From positions 682,001 through 746,000 of the forward strand of contig NZ_FXBM01000001.1 in assembly GCF_900177245.1 (NCBI RefSeq): a DNA stretch of 64,000 bases. The letters run 5' to 3'. The DNA comes from Rathayibacter oskolensis. Lineage in GTDB: Bacteria > Actinomycetota > Actinomycetes > Actinomycetales > Microbacteriaceae. Within the stretch, counting starts at the first letter, position 1, and each line of letters begins with the position of its first letter. Under the pieces are notes generated by a model. It saw only the letters and a program-made list of their open reading frames with translations, was not told the DNA's origin and made no database searches. The translations under genes were made by a program, and so were the position numbers. Below, piece after piece: positions 7,878-16,371 of the stretch.

Positions 7878-8150
7878 CGAGACATCGACGGCCTCGTGCG
7901 GTGGCGGACGCATCGCTGCGGCGCTCGTGAGCTTCATCGACGGGCCCGCGCCGGGCCACGGCCGTCGATCGAGACGTTGCATCACCTGACGGTCTCGGAG
8001 GCTGAGTGTCTCAAGAAGCATCGATCGCCGTCGATCGCGCGGTCGCTCACACCGCGCCTGGGACGGGTGGAGCTCGTACGGATGAGACAAAGCATCTAGC
8101 TGTCCGAGAGCCGCTGGACTACCGTCGCGAGCACGACGAAGAGGTTGGCA

Positions 8151-8640
8151 GTGGGTGACGTTCGTGAGCCGGTTCCGGATCGTGGTGTCCGAACCGCGAG
8201 TGATGACGATTGGGCGCGAGCGACTAAGGCGGCAGCGGTCATCGGACCGCTCGCTGGTCTTCCGAGAGTGGGTCGCTCTCGAATCAATGAAGCGGCCAAG
8301 GAGTTGGGCATCTCGCGGCGGCAGATGTACGCCCTTCTTGAACGGTGGCGCCGCGGAGGCGGGCTGGTGTCCGATCTGCTTCCCACCCGATCGAGTGGAG
8401 GCAGGGGACAGACCCATCTCCAGGAGGCGGTGGAAGCGATCGTCAGCGACGCGATCAGGAAGGGTTTTCTCACGCGTCAGCGGCGTACTGTCGCGGCCGT
8501 TTATCGCGACGTCGTGAGGGCGTGTCGGCGGCAGGGTTTGCCGGTGCCGTCGCGAACGACGCTCGAGCGGCGGATCGCACGCCTGGATGCTGTGGAGACG
8601 GCCACTCGCCGCGAGGGCGCCAACGCAAGCCGCCCGGCGC
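8151..8640 (+). pseudogene. Truncated TniA/TnsB-like (Mu-type) transposase
   Basis: The N-terminal about 163 residues match the DNA-binding region of TniA/TnsB-like DDE transposases: a helix-turn-helix (INEAAKELGISRRQMYALLE), WRRGGGLVSDLLP, then EAVEAIVSDAIRKGFLTRQ and VPSRTTLERRIA. Similarity stops after REGANASRP near 8640, before the catalytic DDE core; full-length relatives are more than 600 residues. The frame stays open to 8894 but reads into unrelated sequence and the neighbouring gene. The GTG at 8151 follows GAAGAGG at good spacing. The element can no longer transpose by itself. Confidence 0.7.
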
Positions 8641-8823
8641 ATTGCGTGCTCGACGTCCGCGACGTCCTGGGTGAGGCGTGCTTCATTGCGCTCCGCGATC
8701 GTGCGCTCCGAGCGGATGCTGTTCTGCTCTTTCTCGAGGGGGTCGAGGCGGGGCGCGTCCGTCTAGTGCGCGTGAAGAAGGTGAAACCGCTCGCGTTCGA
8801 GCCGCTCCGTGGCGGTGGTGTCA
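8641..8823 (-). pseudogene. Remnant of a large serine recombinase (coiled-coil segment)
   Basis: One minus-strand frame reads ERLERERFHLLHAH, stop, TDAPRLDPLEKEQNSIRSER and then TIAERNEARLTQDVADVEHA. This follows the typical ER..LL.AHY..A.PLDLL..EQ.RI linker of large serine recombinases, with the Tyr codon replaced by TAG. Both ends are missing. It sits exactly where the transposase homology ends, so one mobile element probably broke into another before both decayed. Confidence 0.5.
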
Positions 8824-9699
8824 CTTCTGACCGAGGAGAACTCGGCGCCGCGATCGAGCCCACTCGGCCAGCGAGCGGGCAGGGCTCCCGGTGATGCGCT
8901 CGACGTCGGTGGTGAAGGCACTCACTCCATCCAGGCCGTGGCGCGCGACCCTCCCGAACTGCTGCCGCAGACCTTCCGCTTGCCATGCCGGGAGGCCGCT
9001 GAGTCGGAGGAGCGCCCGGAAGGCGTGACTCGGCAGGTGCACGTATCGGATTCGGCGCCCGAGCCCGATCGTGAGGGCCGCCGCAGCACCGTGGCCATCG
9101 AGAAGGTCGGGACCGGTGAGGACGGGTTCGGCGCCCTCATGCACTCCGTCGGTGAGAACCTTCGTCGCGACCCGGGCGATGTCCTCGGTGTCGATCCACG
9201 CGATGCGACCTCGACCCATGGTCTGCGGGAAGACCCCACGCCGGAAGGCACCGGACGACGACTCCAGGTTCGTCATGAACCCCGAGGGGTGGAGGATCGT
9301 CCGATCGAGGCCACTCGCTCGGATGAGCACATCGATCTGCGCGATCGCACGTGCCCACGGCAGCGGTGAGTCCTCCACGGCGTCCCCGCCTGACAGATGC
9401 ACGATGGCTCGCACTCCGGCGTCGTGAGCTGCACGGACACCGTTGGCGCCGTGCTGGGCCTGCTGTTGCGTTGCGGCAGTGATCAAGAACAGCTGGTCGA
9501 CGCCCTCGAGGGCCCTCGCGAGCGTCGCTCTGTCTCCGAGATCCGCGACCCGGGCATCGATACCGCGGGCCGTCAGGGCGTCGGCCTGCTCCTGCCGGCG
9601 AACGATCCCGCGGACGGGAACACCTGCTGCGTGCAACTTCTCGAGCGTCTTACCGCCCACATCCCCGGTCACACCGGTGACCGCCACTACGTCGACCAT
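8821..9699 (-). CDS. NmrA-like / SDR-type NAD(P)-binding oxidoreductase
   Basis: 292-residue atypical short-chain reductase of the NmrA/azoreductase-like group, which use NAD(P)H to reduce quinones or act as redox sensors. The Rossmann motif is TGVTGDVGGKTLEKL near the N-terminus. It is followed by the NmrA-type GVPVRGIVRRQEQADAL and a C-terminal TTDVERITGSPARSLAEWA. The ATG at 9699 has a strong GGAGG ribosome site. It is divergent from a MarR regulator across 50-60 bases that contain a perfect palindrome, so the MarR very probably represses this gene. Confidence 0.85.
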   Translation of the reverse strand: MVDVVAVTGVTGDVGGKTLEKLHAAGVPVRGIVRRQEQADALTARGIDARVADLGDRATLARALEGVDQLFLITAATQQQAQHGANGVRAAHDAGVRAIVHLSGGDAVEDSPLPWARAIAQIDVLIRASGLDRTILHPSGFMTNLESSSGAFRRGVFPQTMGRGRIAWIDTEDIARVATKVLTDGVHEGAEPVLTGPDLLDGHGAAAALTIGLGRRIRYVHLPSHAFRALLRLSGLPAWQAEGLRQQFGRVARHGLDGVSAFTTDVERITGSPARSLAEWARSRRRVLLGQK

Positions 9700-9709
9700 G
9701 GATCCTCCA

Positions 9710-9729
9710 AGTATCAGGTACCTGATACT
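9710..9729. promoter_or_regulatory. Perfect 20-bp palindrome, probable MarR operator
   Basis: AGTATCAGGTACCTGATACT is a perfect palindrome centred in the divergent promoter region between the reductase start (9699) and the MarR start (9750 or 9756). Length and position fit a MarR dimer site that would control both genes. Confidence 0.8.
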
Positions 9730-9755
9730 CAACCATACCTGGCTACCATGTGGTC

Positions 9756-10217
9756 ATGCCCCCGCAGCTGTCCGTCTCGCGAGACGACATCGACTCCATC
9801 GCTGCGTGGACGGTCATCCGCGCCGCGCGGGAGCTCGCTCGAATGCTGGCCGGTGAGCTCGAGGCGATGGACCTGACCCCCGTCGAATTCGGCGTTCTCG
9901 CGCAGTTGGAGGCAGCAGACGGTCTCAGTCAGGCCGACCTGGCTCGCGCCGTCGGGGTCCGCCCGCAGAGCATGACATCCCTCACCTCGGGCCTCGAGAA
10001 GCGCCGCCTCATCAGCCGGGGCTCAGAAGGAGGTCGCGGACGGCACTCCCGGATCCGGTTGACGGCCGGCGGCCGGACGCTCCTCGCCGCTGCGTATCCG
10101 GTCGTTCTCGCGAGCAATCGCTGGTTCGGAGAGGACCCCCACCGGACCGACGAGGTCGTCGCCATGCTCCGACCTCTGCTCGGCGGCCCGGGGGCTCGTA
10201 CTGACGGCGTGCCGTGA
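9756..10217 (+). CDS. MarR-family transcriptional regulator
   Basis: 153-residue winged-helix regulator. A long N-terminal helix (VIRARELARMLAGEL region) leads to the DNA-binding part, GLSQADLARAVGVRPQSMTS, and the wing RLISRGSEGGRGRHSRIRLT. The ATG at 9756 is preferred; a GTG at 9750 in the same frame is possible. The perfect palindrome just upstream suggests autoregulation and repression of the divergent NmrA-like reductase gene, typical of MarR proteins that respond to quinones or other electrophiles. Confidence 0.88.
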   Translation: MPPQLSVSRDDIDSIAAWTVIRAARELARMLAGELEAMDLTPVEFGVLAQLEAADGLSQADLARAVGVRPQSMTSLTSGLEKRRLISRGSEGGRGRHSRIRLTAGGRTLLAAAYPVVLASNRWFGEDPHRTDEVVAMLRPLLGGPGARTDGVP

Positions 10218-10342
10218 GCAGCTGCTGCCGGAGCTGCCTCGCGGCTCGGACCCCAGCGGGCCACGCGCCAGAACTGGGGTGGTCCCGTGAACCAGGCGGC
10301 CCCTACTCTCGTCCTCGTCAGAGCATCGAGGAGGAGGTCGGC

Positions 10343-10531
10343 ATGGTCGACGAGAAGGTCCCGGTAGTCAGGACCGGGGAGGTCGTTCGGTCCCTCGTCG
10401 TCGCGGCCGGTCTCGCAGTGGACGTGGCGCAGGCGGAGCGTGCAGCGAGCGGTCTGGGAGAGCAGTCCGCGAGGGCTTCAGCGCAGAAGACAGAGGCCGG
10501 GATCGCACGCCGTCTCCGCGAGCTGGGCTGA
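10343..10531 (+). CDS. Small helical protein, unknown function
   Basis: 62-residue protein from ATG at 10343, preceded by a GAGGAGGAGG ribosome site. The sequence (KVPVVRTGEVVRSLVVAAGL, then AERAASGLGEQSARASAQKT) predicts two amphipathic helices and no membrane segment. It is followed after only 5 bases by the next gene, so the two are almost certainly co-transcribed. I do not recognise it; a small-antitoxin or regulatory role is possible but unsupported. Confidence 0.55.
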   Translation: MVDEKVPVVRTGEVVRSLVVAAGLAVDVAQAERAASGLGEQSARASAQKTEAGIARRLRELG

Positions 10532-10536
10532 GACCG

Positions 10537-10956
10537 GTGGTCCGCTTCACGCATCCGGGCACCCCGGAGGGCTCGTTCCCTGATCTCCTGTTCCGGATGA
10601 TCGAGGAGTGCCCGCTCACGATCATGGTCTCCGGGCCGTACGAGCCGACCTACATGGTCCAGCAGTTGCGCGCGGCCGTCCCGTTCTTCGCGAACTCTGC
10701 GGCGCTGGAGAACGGCTTCGCCGCGCACCCGGGTTCGGAGTCGGTGTGGGGGATGCTCGACGGGGAGTTGGCGGCGGCCGTCCTGCTCTTCGTCAGTCCG
10801 AGCGACATCGAGATGATGGCCGGTGTGATCCAGCAGATCGCCACAGTCACGGCTTTCAACCGCAGCATCGTGAGGAGCGGGGAGTTCGATCCGATCATCG
10901 CTCACGATCTTCGGGGTGCGCACGCCTTTCCCGCGCACCTCGCGCTGACGACCTGA
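10537..10956 (+). CDS. Hypothetical protein, 139 aa
   Basis: Starts with GTG at 10537, 5 bases after the stop of the small upstream gene. The sequence has an N-terminal GTPEGSFPDLLFRMIEECPL, a central FFANSAALENGFAAHPGSES and a C-terminal block LFVSPSDIEMMAGVIQQIAT. It looks like a compact soluble alpha/beta protein of about 15 kDa. No signal peptide, metal motif or known catalytic motif is seen. Operon position next to the 62-residue protein is the only functional clue. Confidence 0.6.
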   Translation: MVRFTHPGTPEGSFPDLLFRMIEECPLTIMVSGPYEPTYMVQQLRAAVPFFANSAALENGFAAHPGSESVWGMLDGELAAAVLLFVSPSDIEMMAGVIQQIATVTAFNRSIVRSGEFDPIIAHDLRGAHAFPAHLALTT

Positions 10957-11149
10957 CGGGTTTCCGCACTCGTGCGGTGAGCGCCGTGTCGGCGCGAGCG
11001 GACTCCGACGGTGCGGCCCCCTTCTTCGCAGGAGATGCGGAGGTCGTTCGGTCGAGCGGCTCGCGGGCTCGTTCCTCTTCCTGCCCGTGGGCATGACCTC
11101 GTCGAGTCCGGCACTCCTCCGGGAGTGAGGTCAGTGGTGGCGGGAGGGG

Positions 11150-12202
11150 TCAGGGTGTCGGAGAAGGGGCGGGCACGTCGGTGGGGAGCCCGGGCGCCGG
11201 GGCGAGGGGAGAAGCCGGCCCTCCCTGCGGTCCGAAGGCGAAGAGCAGCGGCTCGGCGGTCTCCTGCCTCCGGGTGCAGGAGACGTGGCGGGCGCCGGCC
11301 GTGGTGCTCGAGTTGTACGGCCCGAAGCAGGCCGAGGCCGCCCCGTCCAGGTACTGGTCGATCCCGTCGGGAAGGGGGAACGGGAGCGGGTTCCCCACGA
11401 ACGCCGCGTTCACGAGGTATTCGTCCACCAGCACGCCGGAGTCGTAGAAGGCGAACGAGTAGTGGAGCCTCGAGAGATCGACGGCGCAGGACACGCTGCC
11501 GATCTTCTCCCAGCGGAGGGTGCCCGTGATCTGCCCGAACTCGTCGGCGACCCACTTCCGGCGGTCCTCCTTGTCCCGGGTCTCCACGACGCAGTTGTTG
11601 TAGTCGTCCCAGATCCGGCGGGTGACGAGCAGCGCTGTGTCCGGTGCGTCGGCGACGGAGAACCTGAATGCGGCGTTGAAGAAGTCCCCCACCAGCGGTG
11701 CCGTCGGGCCGGCGGTCGGCACGGTCGTCGGCACGGTCGTCGGAGGCGTGCTCGGAACGGCGGTGGGCGGCGTGCTCGGCACGGCGGGAGGAGTCGTGGC
11801 GACGGGCGGCTGCGGGGACGTGGGGGTGGTCGGCTGGACCGTCGGCTCCGTGGTGGGTGCGTCGGTCGACGGAGCCGTCGGCGCCCCGGTGGGTGCGGGA
11901 GACGCGGCAGGGACGGGCTCGGTCGGCAGTGTCGTGGTCGGGGTCGAGGTGGGGAGCACGACGCTCGGTGCGCGGTCGGGCGAGCAGCCGCCCGCGGCGT
12001 GGGCCGGAGCAGCTGCGCCGCCCAGGCCGCTGACGAGGCCCGCGGCGATCACGAGCGCGATCAGGGCTGCTGCCGTCGCGCTCCGCCGCCCGCGACGGCG
12101 CGCGAGGAGGAGGAGGGTGATGCCGAGCGCGAGGAGCACCGCACCGCCGAGGATCGGTGCGAGCGCGTCGCTTCCGGTGGACGCGAGACAGTCGATCAGC
12201 AC
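11150..12202 (-). CDS. Thr/Pro-rich surface protein with a sorting-signal-like N-terminus
   Basis: 350-residue exported protein. The N-terminus is odd: CLASTGSDALAPILGGAVLL followed by a hydrophobic helix and RRRGRR is the layout of a C-terminal LPXTG-like sorting signal, here placed at residues 5-40. A second hydrophobic helix (about 42-68, ending in PAHAAGG) then resembles a signal peptide. Next comes a Thr/Pro/Ser stalk (about 82-170, TPTTTLPTEPVP and similar), which is probably glycosylated wall-spanning linker. A C-terminal domain with paired cysteines (DYNNCVVETRD, GSVSCAVDL, ASACFGPYN, HVSCTRRQ) follows. Function unknown; attachment at the cell envelope is inferred. Confidence 0.65.
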   Translation of the reverse strand: MLIDCLASTGSDALAPILGGAVLLALGITLLLLARRRGRRSATAAALIALVIAAGLVSGLGGAAAPAHAAGGCSPDRAPSVVLPTSTPTTTLPTEPVPAASPAPTGAPTAPSTDAPTTEPTVQPTTPTSPQPPVATTPPAVPSTPPTAVPSTPPTTVPTTVPTAGPTAPLVGDFFNAAFRFSVADAPDTALLVTRRIWDDYNNCVVETRDKEDRRKWVADEFGQITGTLRWEKIGSVSCAVDLSRLHYSFAFYDSGVLVDEYLVNAAFVGNPLPFPLPDGIDQYLDGAASACFGPYNSSTTAGARHVSCTRRQETAEPLLFAFGPQGGPASPLAPAPGLPTDVPAPSPTP

Positions 12203-12591
12203 GGGAGAGCCTCCAGGGGCGAGACGGGACGAGAGCAGGCGCCGGAGAGCGCGGGAGGACGGGGAACGGAGTGGGGAACGGCTTCTCGACGCAGCGAGAA
12301 GCCTTCTGCGACCCGCCCCTCACCTGCGGGACGACCGCACGCGAACCAGGAGTGCAGAGGACAGGGCCCGCGGTGACAGGGGAGGCCGATGGTGGTGCAC
12401 GCTCCTCGCGGAGAGCGGCCGCTGGGGCTTGTCGCTGCCGTGCGCTCAGTCTGTCGGCTGCGAGTCGTCCAGGACGCGCGAGTGGGCTCGCCCGGCCTCA
12501 TCGGGGGGTATCCGGAGGGAGTGGCGGGCAGGGTGCGTCGGCGGAGTCGCGCCTCCGGAATGGCGGGGGAGCGGTGCGCGTTGCTCCGAGA
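12203..12591. other. 389-base divergent intergenic region
   Basis: Lies between the Thr/Pro-rich protein (minus) and the AraC regulator (plus). It contains the hairpin GGCTTCTCG / CGAGAAGCC (12280-12303, 6-base loop), which could be a regulatory stem or transcription stop. No coding frame with a credible ribosome site was found. Confidence 0.45.
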
Positions 12592-13467
12592 ATGACGATC
12601 GAACCCGACGTGCTCGACACTGTGCTGGCCTCGCTGGACGTGACGCTCGGGTCGACCCGGCGCGCGACCCTCGCCTCCGGAGAGCGGACCGTGCTCGCGG
12701 CCGGGGCGGTCGTGCTCGTGTACGTCGTCGAGGGCGAGGTCACGGTGCTCGCTCCTGAGGGGTCCGCCTGCGCGCTGGAGGTGTGCGCGGGCGATGCGGT
12801 CGCCGCCTCCGTGCCCCGGACCCTGCTGGCGGGGGATGCGCTGCTGACCTTCGGGCGGCGGGCGGCGACGCTCGCATCGGTCTCCGGTGCGCGGCTCACG
12901 GTGGTCGACGTGCAGCTCGACGCCGCAGCGTGCCCCCGGCCGCTGCCCGGGCTCGTGTTCGCGAGCGGGTTCTCGCGGCTCGAGCCGGCGGCGGCGGCGC
13001 TCGCGGCGCAGCTCGGACCGGCCCACGGAGGGTCGGAGCGGTCGGGAGACCCGGTGATCTGCCGATTGATGGTGCGGACCGTGCTGCTCTCGGTGGTGCG
13101 GGCGTGGGCGTTCGGTGACGCGAGCACGGCGCCTCCGGTGACGGGTGACGTCTATCTCGACCGCGTGGCTGCGGCGGTGGCCGGCGAGCCGGGCCGCGAG
13201 TGGACGGTCGATCAGCTCGCGAGTGTCGGCGCGATGTCGCGCACGGTGCTGGCGGAGCGGTTCAGGGCGGCGTTCGGGCGGTCGCCCGCGGGCTACGTGA
13301 CCGAGGTGCGCATGCGGCGGGCGAAGGAGCTGCTGGAGGCGGGACGGAGCGTGTCGGAGGCGTCGCGGTCGCTCGGCTACTCCTCGGACGACGGGCTCAG
13401 CCGGGCCTTCCGACGGCACGTCGGCGTCGTGCCCTCGCAGTGGCGGGCCGCACGACGCGCGGCGTGA
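12592..13467 (+). CDS. AraC-family transcriptional regulator
   Basis: 291-residue activator or repressor. The N-terminal half is a cupin-like sensor domain (ERTVLAAGAVVLVYVVEGEV, then CAGDAVAASVPRTLLAGDA). The C-terminal about 100 residues hold the two AraC helix-turn-helices: WTVDQLASVGAMSRTVLAER and SVSEASRSLGYSSDDGLSRA, ending FRRHVGVVPSQWR. It ends 4 bases from the stop of a convergent MFS exporter gene. AraC/exporter pairs of this cupin_6 type often control drug or metabolite efflux, so the exporter is the likely target. Confidence 0.88.
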   Translation: MTIEPDVLDTVLASLDVTLGSTRRATLASGERTVLAAGAVVLVYVVEGEVTVLAPEGSACALEVCAGDAVAASVPRTLLAGDALLTFGRRAATLASVSGARLTVVDVQLDAAACPRPLPGLVFASGFSRLEPAAAALAAQLGPAHGGSERSGDPVICRLMVRTVLLSVVRAWAFGDASTAPPVTGDVYLDRVAAAVAGEPGREWTVDQLASVGAMSRTVLAERFRAAFGRSPAGYVTEVRMRRAKELLEAGRSVSEASRSLGYSSDDGLSRAFRRHVGVVPSQWRAARRAA

Positions 13468-13471
13468 GCGC

Positions 13472-14668
13472 TCAGACCGAGCGCCTGCGGTTCGACGAGC
13501 CGAAGAGGGCCGCCCCGACGAGGAGCAGGACCGCTCCGATCACGTAGTCGGCCTCGACTCCGACCGCGTCGACGAGGACGCCCCCGAGACCGGCCGCGAT
13601 GACGATGGCGGCCTGGAAGCCGACGACCACCAGGCTCCCACCGGCCTCGAGGCGATCGGTCATGCGGTGGCCGACCCACGCGTTGACGATGATCAGCCAG
13701 GAGGCGAAGAAGAAGCCCCATACGAACACGGCCACCGCGATGGCGGCGACGGAACCCGGGAGCAGCAGGACGCCTCCGACGGCGATCGCGATCGCGACGG
13801 GTGCCACGACGCCGAAGAAGGCGAAGGAGCGGTCGATCACGGAGCCGATCACGATGTTGCCGACGAGGCCGCCCGCGCCGAAGAGCGCCAGCAGGGCGAC
13901 GATGGTCGCGGCGTCGGTGCCCTCGGTGCGCTCGAGAGCGAGCCGGATGTAGGTGTAGGCGAGGAAGTGGCCGAGGACCACGAGGATGTGGCCCGCGAAG
14001 CCCTGGCGCACACCGCGCCGGCGGACGGTGTCGAGGAGGACGCCGAGACCGGCGGCCGGTGCGGCGGGGACGCTCGGCAGCAGGAGGCGCAGGGGGACGG
14101 CGAGCAGAGCGGTGAGGACGCCGATCAGGACGAAGGCGGCGCGCCAGTCGACGAGTTCACTGAGGATCACGCCGAGGGGGACCCCCGCGACGGTCGCGAG
14201 CGACAGACCGGCGCTCGTGAACATGGTGGCGCGGCCGACCCGATCGGGGCCGGCGACTCGAGCGGCGACGGTGATCGACATCGACCAAAAGGCGCTGATA
14301 GCGGCGCCGAGAAGGAGGCGCGAGAGCAGCACCAGAGGGAGGGTCGGCGCGAGGCCGGCCAGCACGCTCGAGGCACCGGCGGCGACGGCCGTCCCGATGA
14401 GGAGGGTGCGGCGGTCGAGCCGGGGGAACATCAGGCCGACCGTGGGGGCGACGACGAGGCCGACGAGCGCGGTCACGGTGACGGTCTGCCCCGCTTGACC
14501 GGGAGTGACGTCGAGGCCCGCCGCCATCTCGGTGAGGACTCCGTTCGGCAGGAACTCGGCGGTCACGAGCAGGAAGCTCAGGAGCATCAGGGCGACGAGC
14601 GGGACGTAGGGGAAGCGCCTCGTCGCCTGGTCGGGGCGGACGACGGGGACGGACGCGGTCGAGGGCAT
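13472..14668 (-). CDS. MFS transporter, DHA1 drug/arabinose-efflux type
   Basis: 398-residue twelve-helix permease of the major facilitator superfamily. The DHA1 entry is recognisable: VALMLLSFLLVTAEFLPNGVL in helix 1, followed by loop 2-3 PRLDRRTLLIG, LLLGAAISAFWSMS in helix 4 and AGVPLGVILSELVDWRAAF (antiporter motif C) in helix 5. It probably exports small hydrophobic molecules in exchange for protons at the cytoplasmic membrane. It is convergent with and almost touching the AraC regulator gene, its probable controller. Confidence 0.88.
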   Translation of the reverse strand: MPSTASVPVVRPDQATRRFPYVPLVALMLLSFLLVTAEFLPNGVLTEMAAGLDVTPGQAGQTVTVTALVGLVVAPTVGLMFPRLDRRTLLIGTAVAAGASSVLAGLAPTLPLVLLSRLLLGAAISAFWSMSITVAARVAGPDRVGRATMFTSAGLSLATVAGVPLGVILSELVDWRAAFVLIGVLTALLAVPLRLLLPSVPAAPAAGLGVLLDTVRRRGVRQGFAGHILVVLGHFLAYTYIRLALERTEGTDAATIVALLALFGAGGLVGNIVIGSVIDRSFAFFGVVAPVAIAIAVGGVLLLPGSVAAIAVAVFVWGFFFASWLIIVNAWVGHRMTDRLEAGGSLVVVGFQAAIVIAAGLGGVLVDAVGVEADYVIGAVLLLVGAALFGSSNRRRSV

Positions 14669-14773
14669 GGAGCAAGCCTGGCGGAGCGGCGCGGGTGACG
14701 CCCGACCGGACGGCCGCGGGATCCGACCGATCGGCCGGGGCGTGTCGGGCGGCGGTCCACGTGGTCGGGCACG

Positions 14774-16021
14774 CTACCGGTCGAGCCGCGAGATCCGGCG
14801 ATCGAGGTGCCGCTGCTCGGCGGGGTTCACCGCCAGGGCGCGAGCTCGCGCGAAGGCGGATGCGGCAGCGTCCACCGCGCCTGACCGCAGCAGCAGCTCG
14901 GCCCGCGCTGCCCAGTACAGGTGGTACTCGTCGAGCCCCGACACGCGCTCGAGCGCGGCCAGCCCCGCCGGAGCGCCGTCGGCCATCGCGATCGCGACCG
15001 CACGGTTGAGCGCGACGATCGGCGAGGGAGTCATCGTCTCGAGCCGAGCGTAGGCCGACGCGATCGCCGGCCAGTCGGTGTCGCCGGCCGTGCGGGCGTT
15101 CGCGTGGTAGCGGGCGATGACGGCCTGCACCTGGAACGGTCCAGGGCGGCTCCGGCGCATCGCGCGGTCGAGGACGCCGTTGGCCTGCTCGATGAGTTCG
15201 AGGTCCCAGCGCGAGCGGTCCTGATCCTCGAGCAGGACGAGGTCGTCACCGTCGAAGCGCGCGTCGATACGGGCACGGGCGTAGAGCTCGAGCGCGAGGA
15301 GGCCCTCGACCTCGGGGTCGGCGGGCAGCAGGGCGACCGCCTGGATCGTGAGTCGGATCGCCTGCTCCACGAGATCGACGCGCGCACCTCCCGTCGTGCC
15401 CCGGGAGAGGTAGCCCTCGTTGAACACGAGATAGAGCACGCGCAGCAGGGCGTCGACGCGGCCGTCGAGGTCGGCGGGGATCGACAGCGGGATGCCCGCT
15501 TCGCGGATCTTCCGCTTGGCCCGGACGATGCGCTGGGCGAGCGTCGGCTCGGGGAGGAGGAACGCGGCGGCGATCTCGGCGGTCGTGAGGCCGCCGACGA
15601 GCTTGAGCGTGAGGGCGACCTGGGCGTCGAGCCCGAGCGCAGGGTGGCAGCAGAGGAGCACGAGGCGGAGGTGCTCGTCGCCGACATCGGCCTCGTCGAC
15701 GATCATCTCGGGCTCCTCCTCTCCGGTCTCGCCGAGGGAGCGGGCGTGCTCGAGCACCGCCCGGTCGGTCGCCGCCCGGCGCTCCCGCCGCTCGGCAGCG
15801 GCTGCACGGCGGATTCGGTCGATCGCGCGGTTGCGCGCGACGGTGTACAGCCACGCCGCGGGATTCTCGGGTACCTCCGTCCAGCGGAGGGCCTCGATGA
15901 GCGCCTCCTGAACGGACTCGTCGGCGAGGTCGAGGTCGTGGAAGCGCGACGCGAGGAGAGCGAGCACGTGCCCGCTCTCCTCGCGTGCCAACCTTGTGAC
16001 GGCGTCGGTGACCGCGGTCAC
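14774..16021 (-). CDS. ECF-type RNA polymerase sigma factor with C-terminal TPR-like domain (ECF42-like)
   Basis: 415-residue sigma factor. Region 2 includes ESVQEALIEALR and PAAWLYTVARNRAIDRIRRA; region 4 is QVALTLKLVGGLTTAEIAAA with LPEPTLAQRIVRAKRKIR. After it comes the long C-terminal extension (RVDALLRVLYLVFNEGYLS to the end) with helical repeats, typical of the ECF42/SigJ-like group. That group lacks a classical anti-sigma and is partnered by a YCII (DGPF) protein. The GTG start at 16021 overlaps the YCII stop by 4 bases (GTGA), so the pair is translationally coupled. Confidence 0.88.
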   Translation of the reverse strand: MTAVTDAVTRLAREESGHVLALLASRFHDLDLADESVQEALIEALRWTEVPENPAAWLYTVARNRAIDRIRRAAAAERRERRAATDRAVLEHARSLGETGEEEPEMIVDEADVGDEHLRLVLLCCHPALGLDAQVALTLKLVGGLTTAEIAAAFLLPEPTLAQRIVRAKRKIREAGIPLSIPADLDGRVDALLRVLYLVFNEGYLSRGTTGGARVDLVEQAIRLTIQAVALLPADPEVEGLLALELYARARIDARFDGDDLVLLEDQDRSRWDLELIEQANGVLDRAMRRSRPGPFQVQAVIARYHANARTAGDTDWPAIASAYARLETMTPSPIVALNRAVAIAMADGAPAGLAALERVSGLDEYHLYWAARAELLLRSGAVDAAASAFARARALAVNPAEQRHLDRRISRLDR

Positions 16022-16371
16022 CCGCCCGTCCGGAGGAGTGGGCGCACCTCGAACGAACCCGCGGGCAGCGGCAGCGCCGCAGCGTACGCGAGGGCCGCGT
16101 CGAGGTCGGCGACGTCGACGATGTAGAAGCCGCCGAACTGCTCCTTCGTCTCGGCGAACGGTCCGTCGACCACGGTGTCGCCACCTCCGTAGGCACGCCG
16201 GATCGTCGTGGCGGAGTCTGCGTCGACCAGTTGGCCCGACGTCACCAGCACGCCGTCGTCGACGAGCGTCTGGTAGTAGCCGAGCCACGGGGCCATGTAC
16301 TCGTCGAAACCGGGGCCGCCGGGGGCGGGCGCCTCGAAGGGCTCGGTGTGGATCAGGATCATGTACTGCAT
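16018..16371 (-). CDS. YCII-related (DGPF) protein
   Basis: 117-residue ferredoxin-like-fold protein of the YCII family. The diagnostic DGPFAETKEQFGGFYIVDV segment is present and the N-terminus MQYMILIHTEPFE is canonical. The ATG at 16371 is preceded by AGGGAG. It is coupled by a GTGA overlap to the ECF42-like sigma gene; in this family the DGPF protein is the conserved genomic partner and may sense the signal that controls the sigma factor. The open frame continues upstream of the ATG, but that part is not conserved in the family as I know it. Confidence 0.85.
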   Translation of the reverse strand: MQYMILIHTEPFEAPAPGGPGFDEYMAPWLGYYQTLVDDGVLVTSGQLVDADSATTIRRAYGGGDTVVDGPFAETKEQFGGFYIVDVADLDAALAYAAALPLPAGSFEVRPLLRTGG

